This document shows, one piece after another, positions 15,974 to 24,254 of a stretch of 64,000 bases of DNA. Below the pieces are notes generated by a model. It did not search any database, was not told the origin of the DNA, and was given only the letters and a program-made list of their open reading frames with translations. Position 1 is the stretch's first letter; each line of letters opens with the position of its first letter. The stretch comes from Labrys sp. WJW. Its GTDB lineage: Bacteria > Pseudomonadota > Alphaproteobacteria > Rhizobiales > Labraceae. The DNA lies in contig NZ_LYXZ01000013.1 in the NCBI RefSeq assembly GCF_001676615.1, positions 62,001 to 126,000 of the forward strand, in the 5' to 3' direction. A program made the position numbers and the translations under genes.

Positions 15974-18094
15974 ATGGCGAATGCCACTCGGAAGATCAGC
16001 CTGTCGTCCGCGCGCGACATCCCCTTCGACAAGCTGGTGCTGAGCCAAGCCAATGTCCGGCGCATCAAGGCGGGCGTCTCCATCGAGGAACTGGCCGAGT
16101 CGATCGCCCGTCGCGGCCTGATCCAAAGCCTGCATGTGCGGCCGGTGCTCGATGCCGACGGCCAGGAAACCGACCTATTCGAGGTGCCGGCTGGCGGCCG
16201 CCGCTACCAGGCGCTGGAGTGGCTGGTGAAGTACAAGCGTCTCAACAAGACGGCACCGGTGCCTTGCGTCGTGTCGGAAGCGGACAGCGAGATCCTTGTC
16301 GACGAGATATCGCTTGCCGAGAACATCGAGCGCGCTCCGTTGCATCCTCTCGATCAGTTCCGGGCCTTCCTTGCCTTGCGTGAAAAGGGCATGAGCGAGG
16401 AGGCAATCGCCGCCGCCTTCTTCGTGCCGGTACAGGTGGTCAGGCAGCGCCTGCGCCTTGTCGCGGTTTCGCCGATCCTGCTCGAGGTTTATGCCGAGGA
16501 CGGCATGACCCTGGAACAGCTGATGGCCTTTTCGGTTTCGCAAGACCATGCCCGGCAAGAGCGGGTCTGGGAGACCATCCGCGACAGCTGGCAGAAGGAT
16601 CCCTACCGGATCCGGCGCTTGCTGACCGAGACGACGGTGCGGGCGTGCGACAAGCGGGTCCTGTTTGTCGGCATCGATTGCTATGAAGCCGCCGGCGGTG
16701 TTGTTCTGCGCGATCTGTTCGAGGACGACGCCGGCGGTTGGCTCCAGGACGCCGGCCTGCTCGATCGTCTGGTTGCCGAGAAGCTCAAAGCCGTTGCTGA
16801 GGAGGTTGCGGCCGAGGGCTGGAAATGGGTCGAAGTATCCGTGAACCTGCCCTATGGCGCCACGCTTGGCCTGCGTGCGCTGCTGGGCACAGTGCTCGGC
16901 CTGACGCAGGAGGAACGGGTTGCAAGTGAGGCTGTGCAGGCGGAATACAACGCCCTGTCCGAGCAATATGAGGGCATCGAGGAACTGCCGGAGGAGGTCG
17001 ATCAACGTCTTGGCGAGCTGGAGGAGGCGATGGAGGCCCTCGATACGCGTCCTGTCCGCTATGACACCGCCGACATCGCCATCGCCGGCACCTTTGTCAG
17101 CGTCGCTGCCGATGGATCTCTTTCAATCGATCGCGGCTATGTCCGCCCGGAGGACGAGGCGTCGAGTGCGGATGAAGGCAGCGAAGCGGATGCCGAGCGC
17201 ACGGAGTGCGAACAGGCCGACGTGGCGTTCCGAGATGGGGTCGTCACCATCGATGGAGAACGCACCCAGCCCATCGAGGCTGAAGACGATGACGAGGGCA
17301 TCAAGCCGCTTCCCGAGCGTCTTCTCGTCGAGCTGACGGCCCACCGCACGCTAGCCCTGCGCGACGCCGTGGCGCGGCATCCCGAGGTTGCCATGACGAT
17401 GCTGCTCCATAGGCTCGTCTCCGACGCCTTCCAGCATCGGGCGACGACGGGGTGCCTGGAGGCTCATGTCCGCCATGTCTTTTTCTCCGCACAGGCCGAT
17501 GACCTCAAGGACAGCCCTTCGGCCAAGGCCATCGCCGAGCGTCATGAGGCTTGGCTGCAGGATATCCCGGCCAACGATGATGTCCTGTGGGACTGGCTCA
17601 TCGGCCTCGATGAGGCCAGTCGCATGGCCTTGCTCGCGCACTGTGTCAGTTATGGGGTGAACGCTCTCCAAGAGAAGCCGAACCCCTATGGCGGCCATGG
17701 CGTTAGTGAGCTTGGCCTCAAGACCCGGCTTGCCCAGGCTGATCGGCTGGCGCAAGCGACAGGTCTCGACATGGTCGAAGCCGGATGGCGCCCGAGTGTT
17801 GCCAATTATCTTGGTCGGGTAACCAAGGCTCGCATCTTGGAGGCTGTCGTCGAGGGCAGGGGACAACATACCGCCGATCGCATCCGGCACCTCAAGAAGG
17901 GCGAGATGGCAAACGAGGCCGAAACCCTGCTCGCCGACGCCGCCTGGCTCCCCGGGCCGTTGCGCTTGCCGATTGCCGAAGCCAGCGTCGAAGAAACGGC
18001 GGCAAAGGACGGCATAACGGCCGTGGCCGATGAGGAGACCATCGGCGATAGTGATCGGGCGATCGAAGCCTCCCACACGCTCGCGGCGGAATAA
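15974..18094 (+). CDS. ParB/Srx-domain DNA-binding protein (large, plasmid/ICE type)
   Basis: The product has 706 residues from the ATG at 15974, preceded by CGGAG. The N-terminal ParB domain (about 20-125) has GGRR at 84-87 and ENIER at 116-120, the nucleotide-binding signatures of the ParB CTPase fold; a helix-turn-helix follows at about 141-162 (SEEAIAAAFFVPVQVVRQRL). The long acidic C-terminal part (about 350-490) is not found in chromosomal ParB. Such large ParB-like proteins are standard in these elements, and no parA partner is adjacent. Roles in segregation, regulation or protection of entering DNA are possible. The gene is followed by a good intrinsic terminator. Confidence 0.85.
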   Translation: MANATRKISLSSARDIPFDKLVLSQANVRRIKAGVSIEELAESIARRGLIQSLHVRPVLDADGQETDLFEVPAGGRRYQALEWLVKYKRLNKTAPVPCVVSEADSEILVDEISLAENIERAPLHPLDQFRAFLALREKGMSEEAIAAAFFVPVQVVRQRLRLVAVSPILLEVYAEDGMTLEQLMAFSVSQDHARQERVWETIRDSWQKDPYRIRRLLTETTVRACDKRVLFVGIDCYEAAGGVVLRDLFEDDAGGWLQDAGLLDRLVAEKLKAVAEEVAAEGWKWVEVSVNLPYGATLGLRALLGTVLGLTQEERVASEAVQAEYNALSEQYEGIEELPEEVDQRLGELEEAMEALDTRPVRYDTADIAIAGTFVSVAADGSLSIDRGYVRPEDEASSADEGSEADAERTECEQADVAFRDGVVTIDGERTQPIEAEDDDEGIKPLPERLLVELTAHRTLALRDAVARHPEVAMTMLLHRLVSDAFQHRATTGCLEAHVRHVFFSAQADDLKDSPSAKAIAERHEAWLQDIPANDDVLWDWLIGLDEASRMALLAHCVSYGVNALQEKPNPYGGHGVSELGLKTRLAQADRLAQATGLDMVEAGWRPSVANYLGRVTKARILEAVVEGRGQHTADRIRHLKKGEMANEAETLLADAAWLPGPLRLPIAEASVEETAAKDGITAVADEETIGDSDRAIEASHTLAAE

Positions 18095-18119
18095 TCCGCC
18101 ACCCCGACTTGGCTCGACT

Positions 18120-18149
18120 GGCCCGCCGGTTCAGCCGGTGGGCCTTTTT
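18120..18149 (+). terminator. Intrinsic terminator after parB-like gene
   Basis: A ten-base stem GGCCCGCCGG / CCGGTGGGCC (one G-U pair) with loop TTCAG is followed by TTTTT. It ends 15 bases before the next start codon and may act as an attenuator of the Toprim gene rather than a full stop. Confidence 0.75.
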
Positions 18150-18164
18150 CTTGGGGAGGCTGCC

Positions 18165-19199
18165 ATGAGGAGGACACCGCATGATCTGGCATGTCATCTT
18201 GCCGAACACGCCGAGGCAGTGTGCCGCCATTATCTATCGGCGGGCCGCCGGCGGGGCCACTACTGGCAGGTCGGCGACATTAGCAATACGCCTGGTCGCT
18301 CGATGTTCGTCCGGCTGCACAATTCGTCCAAGGGGCCCGCCGGCAAATGGACCGATGCCGCCACGGGCGAGCATGGCGACTTGCTTGACGTGATCCGACT
18401 GTCGCTCGGCTTAATCGACTTCAAGGATGTGGCCGAGGAAGCATGCCGTTTCCTCAGTCTGCCCCATTCCGAACCGGAGGCGCCGAGGATGCCGGCCGGT
18501 AGCGCGTTGAATGCTGCGGCGGGGTCGCCCAGAGCGGCGCGGCGCCTTTTTGCAATGTCGCAGCCGATTGGCGGCACGCTTGCCCAGGTCTACCTGCACG
18601 GGCGTGCGATCGCCGCGCTCGCTGGTGCTACCGCTCTTCGCTATCATCCGCGCTGTTACTATAGGCCTGAGGAGTATTCGCCCAGAGAGGTTTGGCCGGC
18701 GATGGTCGCCTCTGTCACCGACCTCGCCGGACGGCAGACCGGCGCGCACCGCACCTGGCTCAGCCTGGACGGTGCGGGCAAGGCCCCCGTCGAGACACCG
18801 AGGCGGGCGATGGGCGAGCTCCTTGGGCATGGCGTACGCTTCGGTATTGCCCAAGACGTGCTCGCGGCGGGTGAGGGCATCGAGACCGTGTTGTCGCCTC
18901 GCCAGGTCCTGCCCAACATGCCTATGGTGGCGGCGCTTTCAGCCACACACCTTACTGCAATCTTGTGGCCTCCAAACCTGCGCCGGCTCTATGTAATTGG
19001 CGATCGCGATCCCGCCGGAGAGGGCGCCAAGGACAGTTTGGTCGCCAGAGCAAGGGGTGTCGGGATCGAGGCGATTGCCCTGTCGCCGATATGCGGAGAC
19101 TTCAACGAGGATCTGCGCCGGCACGGCATCGGCGTTCTTCGGGACGTCTTGAAGCAGCAGATTCACCCTGATGACATCGGTCGGTTCATGCAGGAGTGA
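18165..19199 (+). CDS. Toprim domain-containing protein (DUF7146/Toprim_3 type)
   Basis: The 344-residue product starts at the ATG at 18165 after GGGGAGG. The C-terminal Toprim fold has the acidic residues in AAGEGIETVLS and VIGDRDPAGEGA, which coordinate Mg in primases and topoisomerases. The N-terminal part (HYWQVGDI, KWTDAATGEHGDLLDVI) is the usual partner region of primase-like proteins on plasmids and ICEs; a classical zinc-finger is not obvious. It may prime DNA synthesis on the incoming single strand or act on nucleic acid in another way. It follows the ParB-like gene behind a terminator-like hairpin. Confidence 0.8.
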   Translation: MRRTPHDLACHLAEHAEAVCRHYLSAGRRRGHYWQVGDISNTPGRSMFVRLHNSSKGPAGKWTDAATGEHGDLLDVIRLSLGLIDFKDVAEEACRFLSLPHSEPEAPRMPAGSALNAAAGSPRAARRLFAMSQPIGGTLAQVYLHGRAIAALAGATALRYHPRCYYRPEEYSPREVWPAMVASVTDLAGRQTGAHRTWLSLDGAGKAPVETPRRAMGELLGHGVRFGIAQDVLAAGEGIETVLSPRQVLPNMPMVAALSATHLTAILWPPNLRRLYVIGDRDPAGEGAKDSLVARARGVGIEAIALSPICGDFNEDLRRHGIGVLRDVLKQQIHPDDIGRFMQE

Positions 19200-19536
19200 A
19201 CAGGCCGGCGGTGAGACGAGGTGCTACGTCCTGTCATCTCAACCTGCCGTCTCCGATCACCATCGGAAGCAACCTTTGTCGTCAGTGAGTCCGGCGCCCA
19301 TGGCCTTCTGAGAGGGCGATCGGCCCACAAGCGGGCCGGTCGGGCAATGGCACGGTGCGCCCGCTATTTTCCGTCGGCGGGGCAAGCCCCGCCTTTGCAT
19401 CGCGAAGCAAAATAGCAGGCGGGCGGCCATCAAGGCCCTCGCGCGAGCGCGAGGACTGCCAGTCCGTCCCGCTTGAGGGCTTTCGACGCCTGCGAAGGCC
19501 GCGATGGGCGCGGTCTCCGGACAAGGGGCGCTCCCG
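19200..19536. other. Non-coding, highly structured leader before the SLOG gene
   Basis: No gene is supported here. Three inverted repeats are visible. GGCGGGGC-AA-GCCCCGCC lies at 19376-19393. It is nested in GCTATTTT (19363-19370) paired with AAAATAGC (19409-19416). CCTCGCGC-GA-GCGCGAGG lies at 19437-19454. Together they could fold as a regulatory RNA leader, a terminator with antiterminator, or a single-strand DNA structure. Confidence 0.55.
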
Positions 19537-20472
19537 ATGACAAACGAAGCCGATGCCGCTGAATTCGAGCCGATCCACACTTCGTCTCCCACCGACCAGG
19601 TCCTCGACGAACTCCAGCTCTATGGTTGGCGTCCCCATCAGGATGAACCCGATGCGAGGCCGCTACCCGAGGCCAATCAGGTTGCCGCCGCGGTCGCGGA
19701 TATCGTCGACGCTCTCATAGCCACGCTCAGTGATACTCGCCTTGAACCCGACCTCGATGAGCTGCTCTGGGGAACCGCCAACCTCTTCCATCGAGCCGCG
19801 AGCCGAGTTGAGCGCGAGCTCGACGATAATGAGCAGGCGCAGCGCCGGCTCCAAAGCGAACAGGACGGCAGCGAAGTCAAATCCGTCGAACTCGAGCGCC
19901 GTACGGCGGAGGGGCAGACACTGATCGAGCGACGCAACGGCATGGAGCTCTTCCGCGATCTCGCCGCCGAAGCCTTTGAGCACCACACCGGCAACGCCTG
20001 GCGGCTGCGCACCGGCTCGAAGGTCAACCATCGCAACCTGACCGCCGCCATGATCGATAGCCGCGATTTCGTTGCCGCCAGGCGTCGAGCCGAGACCGAG
20101 GTGATGCTGCCGGCCGGTCCCAAGGTTGCCCTGACTGGCGGTGCCGACTTCAACGATCATCATCTGATTTGGGCACGGCTCGATCAGGTTCGTGCAAAGT
20201 ATCCGCAGATGGTGCTGATGCATGGCGGTTCGCCCAAGGGTGCCGAACTGATCGCTTCGCGCTGGGCCGATCATCGCAAAGTACCGCAAATCGCCTTCAA
20301 GCCGGACTGGACCAAACATGGCAAATCCGCACCGTTCAAGCGCAACGATGCCATGCTGGATGTCCTACCGATCGGAGTCCTCATCTTCCCCGGCACCGGG
20401 ATCCAGGAGAATTTGGGCGACAAGGCACGCAAGCTCGGCATCCCGGTCTATCGTTTCGCACGCGGCGCGTGA
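19537..20472 (+). CDS. SLOG-family protein (DUF2493, YspA/cpYpsA-related)
   Basis: The 311-residue product starts at the ATG at 19537 after AAGGGG. The C-terminal third carries a Rossmann-like SLOG fold (KVALTGGADFNDHHLIW, MHGGSPKGAELIASRWA, then FPGTGIQENLGDKA), which binds nucleotides or nucleotide-derived ligands. The N-terminal half is helical and charged, with no named fold seen. SLOG proteins occur in conflict systems and in mobile elements; this family is a regular passenger of alphaproteobacterial conjugative elements. Function is unknown. Confidence 0.8.
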   Translation: MTNEADAAEFEPIHTSSPTDQVLDELQLYGWRPHQDEPDARPLPEANQVAAAVADIVDALIATLSDTRLEPDLDELLWGTANLFHRAASRVERELDDNEQAQRRLQSEQDGSEVKSVELERRTAEGQTLIERRNGMELFRDLAAEAFEHHTGNAWRLRTGSKVNHRNLTAAMIDSRDFVAARRRAETEVMLPAGPKVALTGGADFNDHHLIWARLDQVRAKYPQMVLMHGGSPKGAELIASRWADHRKVPQIAFKPDWTKHGKSAPFKRNDAMLDVLPIGVLIFPGTGIQENLGDKARKLGIPVYRFARGA

Positions 20473-20595
20473 GCGTCGTCTTTCCACCAACGCCATTGGA
20501 ATATGAGGCGTGAAAGCTCGAGCTTACGAGGCGTTCATTTGACAGGAGTTCTGCGGCAGACGAGCATGTCTGCTCGTTTCACGGAGATATCGCAG

Positions 20596-20877
20596 ATGAT
20601 AAATCAGCTAATTGCCGCGATATTCCTGGCGAGTGCGCTCTTTGCGATCAAGCCGATGTGCGATCGGAATCGTGCAAGATATCTGCGCGGTGAACGCGTC
20701 GAAGGCCTGATCCGGACAGCCCGGCACAGGCCGGCGGAGATCGCTCTCTTGCTGGCCTTTGTCGCCTCGGTCGTGGCTTATTTCTACGCCGCCTCATTGG
20801 CCTCCGCTGCCGCACAATCCGCGGCGCCAGCCTTACAGCATATCTACTATGGCTTTTCTAAACTATTGGCCATCTGA
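20596..20877 (+). CDS. Small membrane protein, unknown function
   Basis: The 93-residue product starts at the ATG at 20596 after ACGGAGAT. Two hydrophobic segments are visible: one at the N-terminus (LIAAIFLASALFAI) and one in the second half (IALLLAFVASVVAYFYAASLA). They are separated by a basic loop with RNRARYLRGERVEGL. No known family is recognised. Its place in the leading-region-like cluster suggests an element-encoded membrane factor, perhaps concerned with surface exclusion or recipient physiology, but nothing shows this directly. Confidence 0.6.
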   Translation: MINQLIAAIFLASALFAIKPMCDRNRARYLRGERVEGLIRTARHRPAEIALLLAFVASVVAYFYAASLASAAAQSAAPALQHIYYGFSKLLAI

Positions 20878-20929
20878 GTGTGGTCACCGCGCTCTTGCCG
20901 AGGTTTCTGCAAGATCGAGGTAGAGGGAA

Positions 20930-20966
20930 GCCCGGCCGAGGATGGACGAATGGCTCTCGGCCGGGC
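20930..20966. terminator. GC-rich hairpin after the small membrane protein gene
   Basis: GCCCGGCCGAG and CTCGGCCGGGC form a perfect 11-base stem with a 15-base loop. There is no T run, so it may be a Rho-dependent or processing structure rather than a classic terminator. Confidence 0.4.
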
Positions 20967-21488
20967 CAACGCCGGCGACCGATGGTGAAATGGCACGCCG
21001 ACAAAGCTTCATATCAGAAGAGTTGTGGCGAAAACGTGCATTGAATTGAACGGTGGGAATTTCATGCATGGTTATGGTCGCCGATATTGCAGGTTACATA
21101 CCTTCGCCCTGGTCATGACGAATTTGAACGTCTTCAGCGTGCGATTTCGCTACGCCGGCCTGATGGCGGCGGTCCGCTGCTTCGGTGCAAAGCTAGGACG
21201 GTTTGCCCTGTAAGGCCTTGAGCCTCTCAGTCAAGAGAGAAGTCCGGCAGTTCATGCAGTTCCCAGGTTCGGTGTGCTTGGCCTGGCTTAGGAAGTCCAT
21301 CATTGGTGTGGGGCCTGCCAGTATTTGAGGCCAATGCTCCGCTGGTCGGTCCACTTTGCATTGAGAATTCCGGATGCAGAAACCTTCATCGTCGCTTCGG
21401 CAATGCGCGTGGATCCAACGTCCGCCCGTAGCGTTGGGGGCGGTCACGCAGTGTCTTGGGCCCGCTGGCTCTGCGCCTCTGTCCCGAA

Positions 21489-21686
21489 TGCCTTTTCGAA
21501 ATGCCGGCGCGGTATGTCTGGTAGACGCAATGATCGGCGTCCCTTTGCGAAGAGCGTGTTCAAAGGGGCGTAGCGAGTGATCGGCGGGGATGAAAGACCA
21601 GCTGCGTGTCTCCCTGTTCGCGCTCTCGAAAGCACCAATCCCTCCGACTGACTAATCCCCTAAGTCCGTTCGGTTTCCGGCCGCAA
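21489..21686. repeat. Direct repeat, copy A left block (upstream of ssb)
   Basis: It aligns with 32933-33126 over about 195 bases. Both begin TGCCTTTTCGAA and share an exact 24-base run near the end that contains CTAAGTCCGTTCGG. In copy A it is followed by the ssb leader and gene; in copy B it joins directly to the right block. Confidence 0.8.
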
Positions 21687-21852
21687 CCCCCGCGGTTCCG
21701 CACCGTGTTGCCGCGCAAGCGCGGCTGCCCGCGCCACTGCGGACCTTGGGGGTCGAGCTGCCGCTTAAGGCGGCAGTGCAGGCGTCTCCCGTCGGCCTTG
21801 TCCGGGTCTCGTCGGAGGGAATGGTCCTTTCGAGCAGCAACGGAGACCTACC

Positions 21853-22254
21853 ATGCAGAACATCGTCATTCTCGCCGGCAACATCGGCCAGGCTCCCGAA
21901 ACCCGCACCACCCAGGGCGGCACCAACATCACCCACTTCACCCTGGCCACCTCGCGTCCGCGCTACTCCGAAGGCAAGATCGTCCGCGACAAGGACGGCT
22001 ACCGGGTCCAGGACACCGAATGGCACCGCATCACCGCCTTCAACGGCCTCGGCAAGACGGTCCAGGACCATTGCGCAAAGGGCATGAAGGTCCTGGTTCG
22101 CGGCCGCATCCACTACACCAAGTGGACCGACCAGGACGGCAACGATCGCTACGGATGCGAGATCATCGCCGAAACCGTCGACTTTCTGAGCCGGGCCAAA
22201 GCGGCCGACAACGGCAACGACCAGCAGGACGATGACGCGGAGATCCCGTTCTGA
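21853..22254 (+). CDS. ssb: Single-stranded DNA-binding protein (element-encoded)
   Basis: The 133-residue product has the OB-fold of SSB (NIVILAGNIGQAPETR, then TEWHRITAFNGLGKTV and KVLVRGRIHYTKW). It ends in the acidic tip DDDAEIPF, through which SSB binds other replication proteins. It is shorter than a chromosomal SSB because the flexible linker is almost absent, as in plasmid-borne copies. Plasmid SSB is typically made early in recipients to coat the entering strand and reduce SOS induction. The hairpin-rich leader upstream and the terminator just downstream make it a single-gene unit. Confidence 0.93.
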   Translation: MQNIVILAGNIGQAPETRTTQGGTNITHFTLATSRPRYSEGKIVRDKDGYRVQDTEWHRITAFNGLGKTVQDHCAKGMKVLVRGRIHYTKWTDQDGNDRYGCEIIAETVDFLSRAKAADNGNDQQDDDAEIPF

Positions 22255-22269
22255 GCCAGATATCACGAG

Positions 22270-22300
22270 CCCGGCGGCGCAAGCCGCCGGGTTCCTCTGT
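22270..22300 (+). terminator. Intrinsic terminator of ssb
   Basis: A perfect nine-base stem CCCGGCGGC-GCAA-GCCGCCGGG (22270-22291) is followed by a T-rich tail TTCCTCTGT. It lies 16 bases after the ssb stop codon. Confidence 0.8.
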
Positions 22301-22315
22301 GTTCCCAGGGTTCCA

Positions 22316-22438
22316 CACTCCGGCTTGCCAGCCGGAACGGAGCGGCCTCGCGCCTGCCGGCGCTGTCGGAGGCCGCGCTTCTCTTTCTCTATGGCGCCCG
22401 AGTCTACGGCTCGTTCAGCCAGCCGCAAGGTCGGGCGG
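22316..22438. repeat. Direct repeat, copy A right block (downstream of ssb)
   Basis: It aligns with 33141-33265. The first 32 bases (beginning CACTCCGGCTTGCCAGCCGG) are identical, and similarity continues to GCGG at the end. It marks the left border of the amino-acid cargo block. Confidence 0.8.
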
Positions 22439-22547
22439 CTCCGACTAGGGCGCTCACCGTCAAGCGCTTCAAAGGCACAACTTGCGATGCCAATGCGGCG
22501 TCGAAGCTCGGCGCTGATCGATAGTCCAGGCTACTGGGTTTTGCCAG

Positions 22548-22577
22548 TTGACAATCCGTCGATCCCTCAAGTACTGT
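22548..22577 (+). promoter_or_regulatory. Predicted sigma70 promoter of the amino-acid cargo operon
   Basis: A perfect TTGACA (22548-22553) lies 18 bases before TACTGT (22572-22577). The palindromic operator directly follows the -10. Confidence 0.55.
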
Positions 22578-22579
22578 TT

Positions 22580-22595
22580 ATTTGTAATTACAAAT
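22580..22595. promoter_or_regulatory. Palindromic operator, probably for the GntR/HutC-type regulator
   Basis: The 16-base sequence ATTTGTAATTACAAAT is a perfect palindrome placed at the expected transcription start. It fits the GT-N4-AC core of operators bound by HutC-subfamily GntR repressors. Such a regulator is encoded at the far end of the same block (32068-32841). Confidence 0.55.
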
Positions 22596-22612
22596 GAAAA
22601 TGAGGGGAATCA

Positions 22613-23362
22613 ATGAGATCGCTTCCATCCCGCGTTCTCGCGACGGCGCTTCTGATTGCATCGATCACCGGTGCGCAAGCCCAATCACAACGGGAGATCA
22701 CAATCGCAAACGAGGGTGGATTCCCTCCGTTCAACATGACGGCTGCAGATGGAACGTTGCAGGGTTTCGACATCGACCTTGGCAATGCCATGTGCGAGAT
22801 CATGAAGGCGAAGTGCAGCTTCGTAACGAACGAATGGAGCGGTATCATTCCCGCTCTGCTGGCCAAGAAATTCGATGTCATAATAGGCGGCATGGGCATC
22901 ACCGAAGAGCGCAAAAAGCGCGTCATCTTCAGCGCACCCTATGCTCGCACCTATTCATATTTCGGGGTGGTGGAAGGTAAGGAATTCACCATCACGCCCG
23001 AAACCATGAAAGGTAAGGTGATCGGCGTCCAGCAAGGGACGACCAATGCCGCCTATGTCGAAAGAACATATCCCGGCACGGAAATTCGGCGCTATCCGTC
23101 AATGGATGCACTGGTGTCCGACCTGAAGGCAGGGCGCGTCGACGTCGTATTGGGCGATATCGAGCCATTCCTCGCAAAGGGCGGCGAAACGCCGAAGATG
23201 GTCAATATCGGCGACCCGGTAGAGGTCTCCGAAGGCATCGGCATGGCCTTCCGTCCTGAGGACACCGGGTTGCGCGATGAATTCAACCTGGCACTGCAGA
23301 CGCTACGCGATAACGGCAAGTGGGCCGAGCTTGCCAAGAAGTGGGGCCCGCCGATCAAGTAG
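22613..23362 (+). CDS. Amino-acid ABC transporter substrate-binding protein (family 3)
   Basis: The 249-residue product has a Sec signal peptide (about 1-24, ending GAQAQ) and the family-3 signature GFDIDLGNAMCEIMKAKC. IIGGMGITEERKKRVIFSAPY and VQQGTTNAAYVERTYPG follow. It binds a polar amino acid, opine or ectoine-like compound in the periplasm. The ATG at 22613 follows GAGGGG. It heads the cargo operon and is separated by 196 bases without a gene from the first permease. The ligand is unknown. Confidence 0.9.
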   Translation: MRSLPSRVLATALLIASITGAQAQSQREITIANEGGFPPFNMTAADGTLQGFDIDLGNAMCEIMKAKCSFVTNEWSGIIPALLAKKFDVIIGGMGITEERKKRVIFSAPYARTYSYFGVVEGKEFTITPETMKGKVIGVQQGTTNAAYVERTYPGTEIRRYPSMDALVSDLKAGRVDVVLGDIEPFLAKGGETPKMVNIGDPVEVSEGIGMAFRPEDTGLRDEFNLALQTLRDNGKWAELAKKWGPPIK

Positions 23363-23558
23363 GCGTCGCCAAACATCGCCACAATGGCGTCAGGCTTCAA
23401 GACGGCCATCCACTGCTCGAAGCAGGGGCAGGCGGCCGTCAATCTGTTCTCGCAAGTATCAATCCGTTGCTGGCCCATATCCGGAACAGTGGCGCTCAAA
23501 CCGCACGTTCCGCTGGCGGAGCCGCGGTCGTCGGATCAATTCCTTAAGGTAGTGCTGG

Positions 23559-24254
23559 ATGCTTGAGTATTTGGAAGCGGGTTGGGGCTGGCAATTCGCA
23601 AGAGCCTTTGGCGTCAGCCTGACAGTCGCGGTTCTCAGCTTCGCATTCTGCATCCTCATCGGGATCGCACTTACGATCATCGCGAGATCCAGGCTTTGGG
23701 GCGCGGCTGCGATCATTAAGCTCTACACCTACATTTTCAGAAGCCTGCCCGACATCCTCCTCCTGCTCCTGATCTTTTACACAGCTGATGGGATCATCAA
23801 CGGTGCATTGGCAACCATCCCGGGCATGTCTCACCTCACCGTGAACCCACTGGTCCCCGGCATCATGTCGACCTCCATTGTTCTCGGCGCCTATTCGACC
23901 GAACTCTTCAAGGCCAGTTGGGCAGACATTCCCCCCGGGCAAAATGAAGCGGGACGCGCGCTGGGCTTCTCGGCTTTCCAGTCTCTCGCCCTGATCATTC
24001 TCCCTCAGGTTTATCGGAAGATGATTCCGTATCTGAGTTCGCTTTGGCTGATCAGCATGAAGGAAACCGCTCTTCTGAGCATCATCGGCATTTCAGACAT
24101 CGTTCGCACCGCCTCCATCGGGGCCCGCTCAACTGGGGCGCCGTTCACCTTCTACGGTATCGCGATCGCCATCTTCATCGTCTTCGCCTTCGCCTCAGCC
24201 AAGCTGTTCCACAGGCTGGAAAAGCGCTCGCGCCGGTCCATGGGAGAAATCTGA
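23559..24254 (+). CDS. Amino-acid ABC transporter permease 1 (HisM/GlnP type)
   Basis: The 231-residue inner-membrane protein has about five helices and the EAA-type loop QNEAGRALGFSAFQSLALIILPQ of the polar amino acid permease family. Its stop codon overlaps the start of the second permease (TGATGG). Together they form the channel for the compound captured by the binding protein encoded upstream. Confidence 0.9.
   Translation: MLEYLEAGWGWQFARAFGVSLTVAVLSFAFCILIGIALTIIARSRLWGAAAIIKLYTYIFRSLPDILLLLLIFYTADGIINGALATIPGMSHLTVNPLVPGIMSTSIVLGAYSTELFKASWADIPPGQNEAGRALGFSAFQSLALIILPQVYRKMIPYLSSLWLISMKETALLSIIGISDIVRTASIGARSTGAPFTFYGIAIAIFIVFAFASAKLFHRLEKRSRRSMGEI

Larger units (their letters stand above)
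20878..21852. other. Long intergenic region with hairpins and repeat block
   Basis: No convincing gene is seen; short open frames (for example 21025-21213) lack ribosome binding sites and family resemblance. A perfect 11-base inverted repeat (20930-20940 with 20956-20966) follows the membrane protein gene and may end its transcript. From 21489 to 21686 the sequence is a diverged copy of 32933-33126. Two strong hairpins (21710-21725 and 21758-21776) precede ssb. Confidence 0.5.

Noticed and set aside
21025..21213. Short open frame of 62 codons upstream of the ssb region
   Set aside because: It has no ribosome binding site, no recognisable family and an amino-acid composition like translated non-coding DNA.
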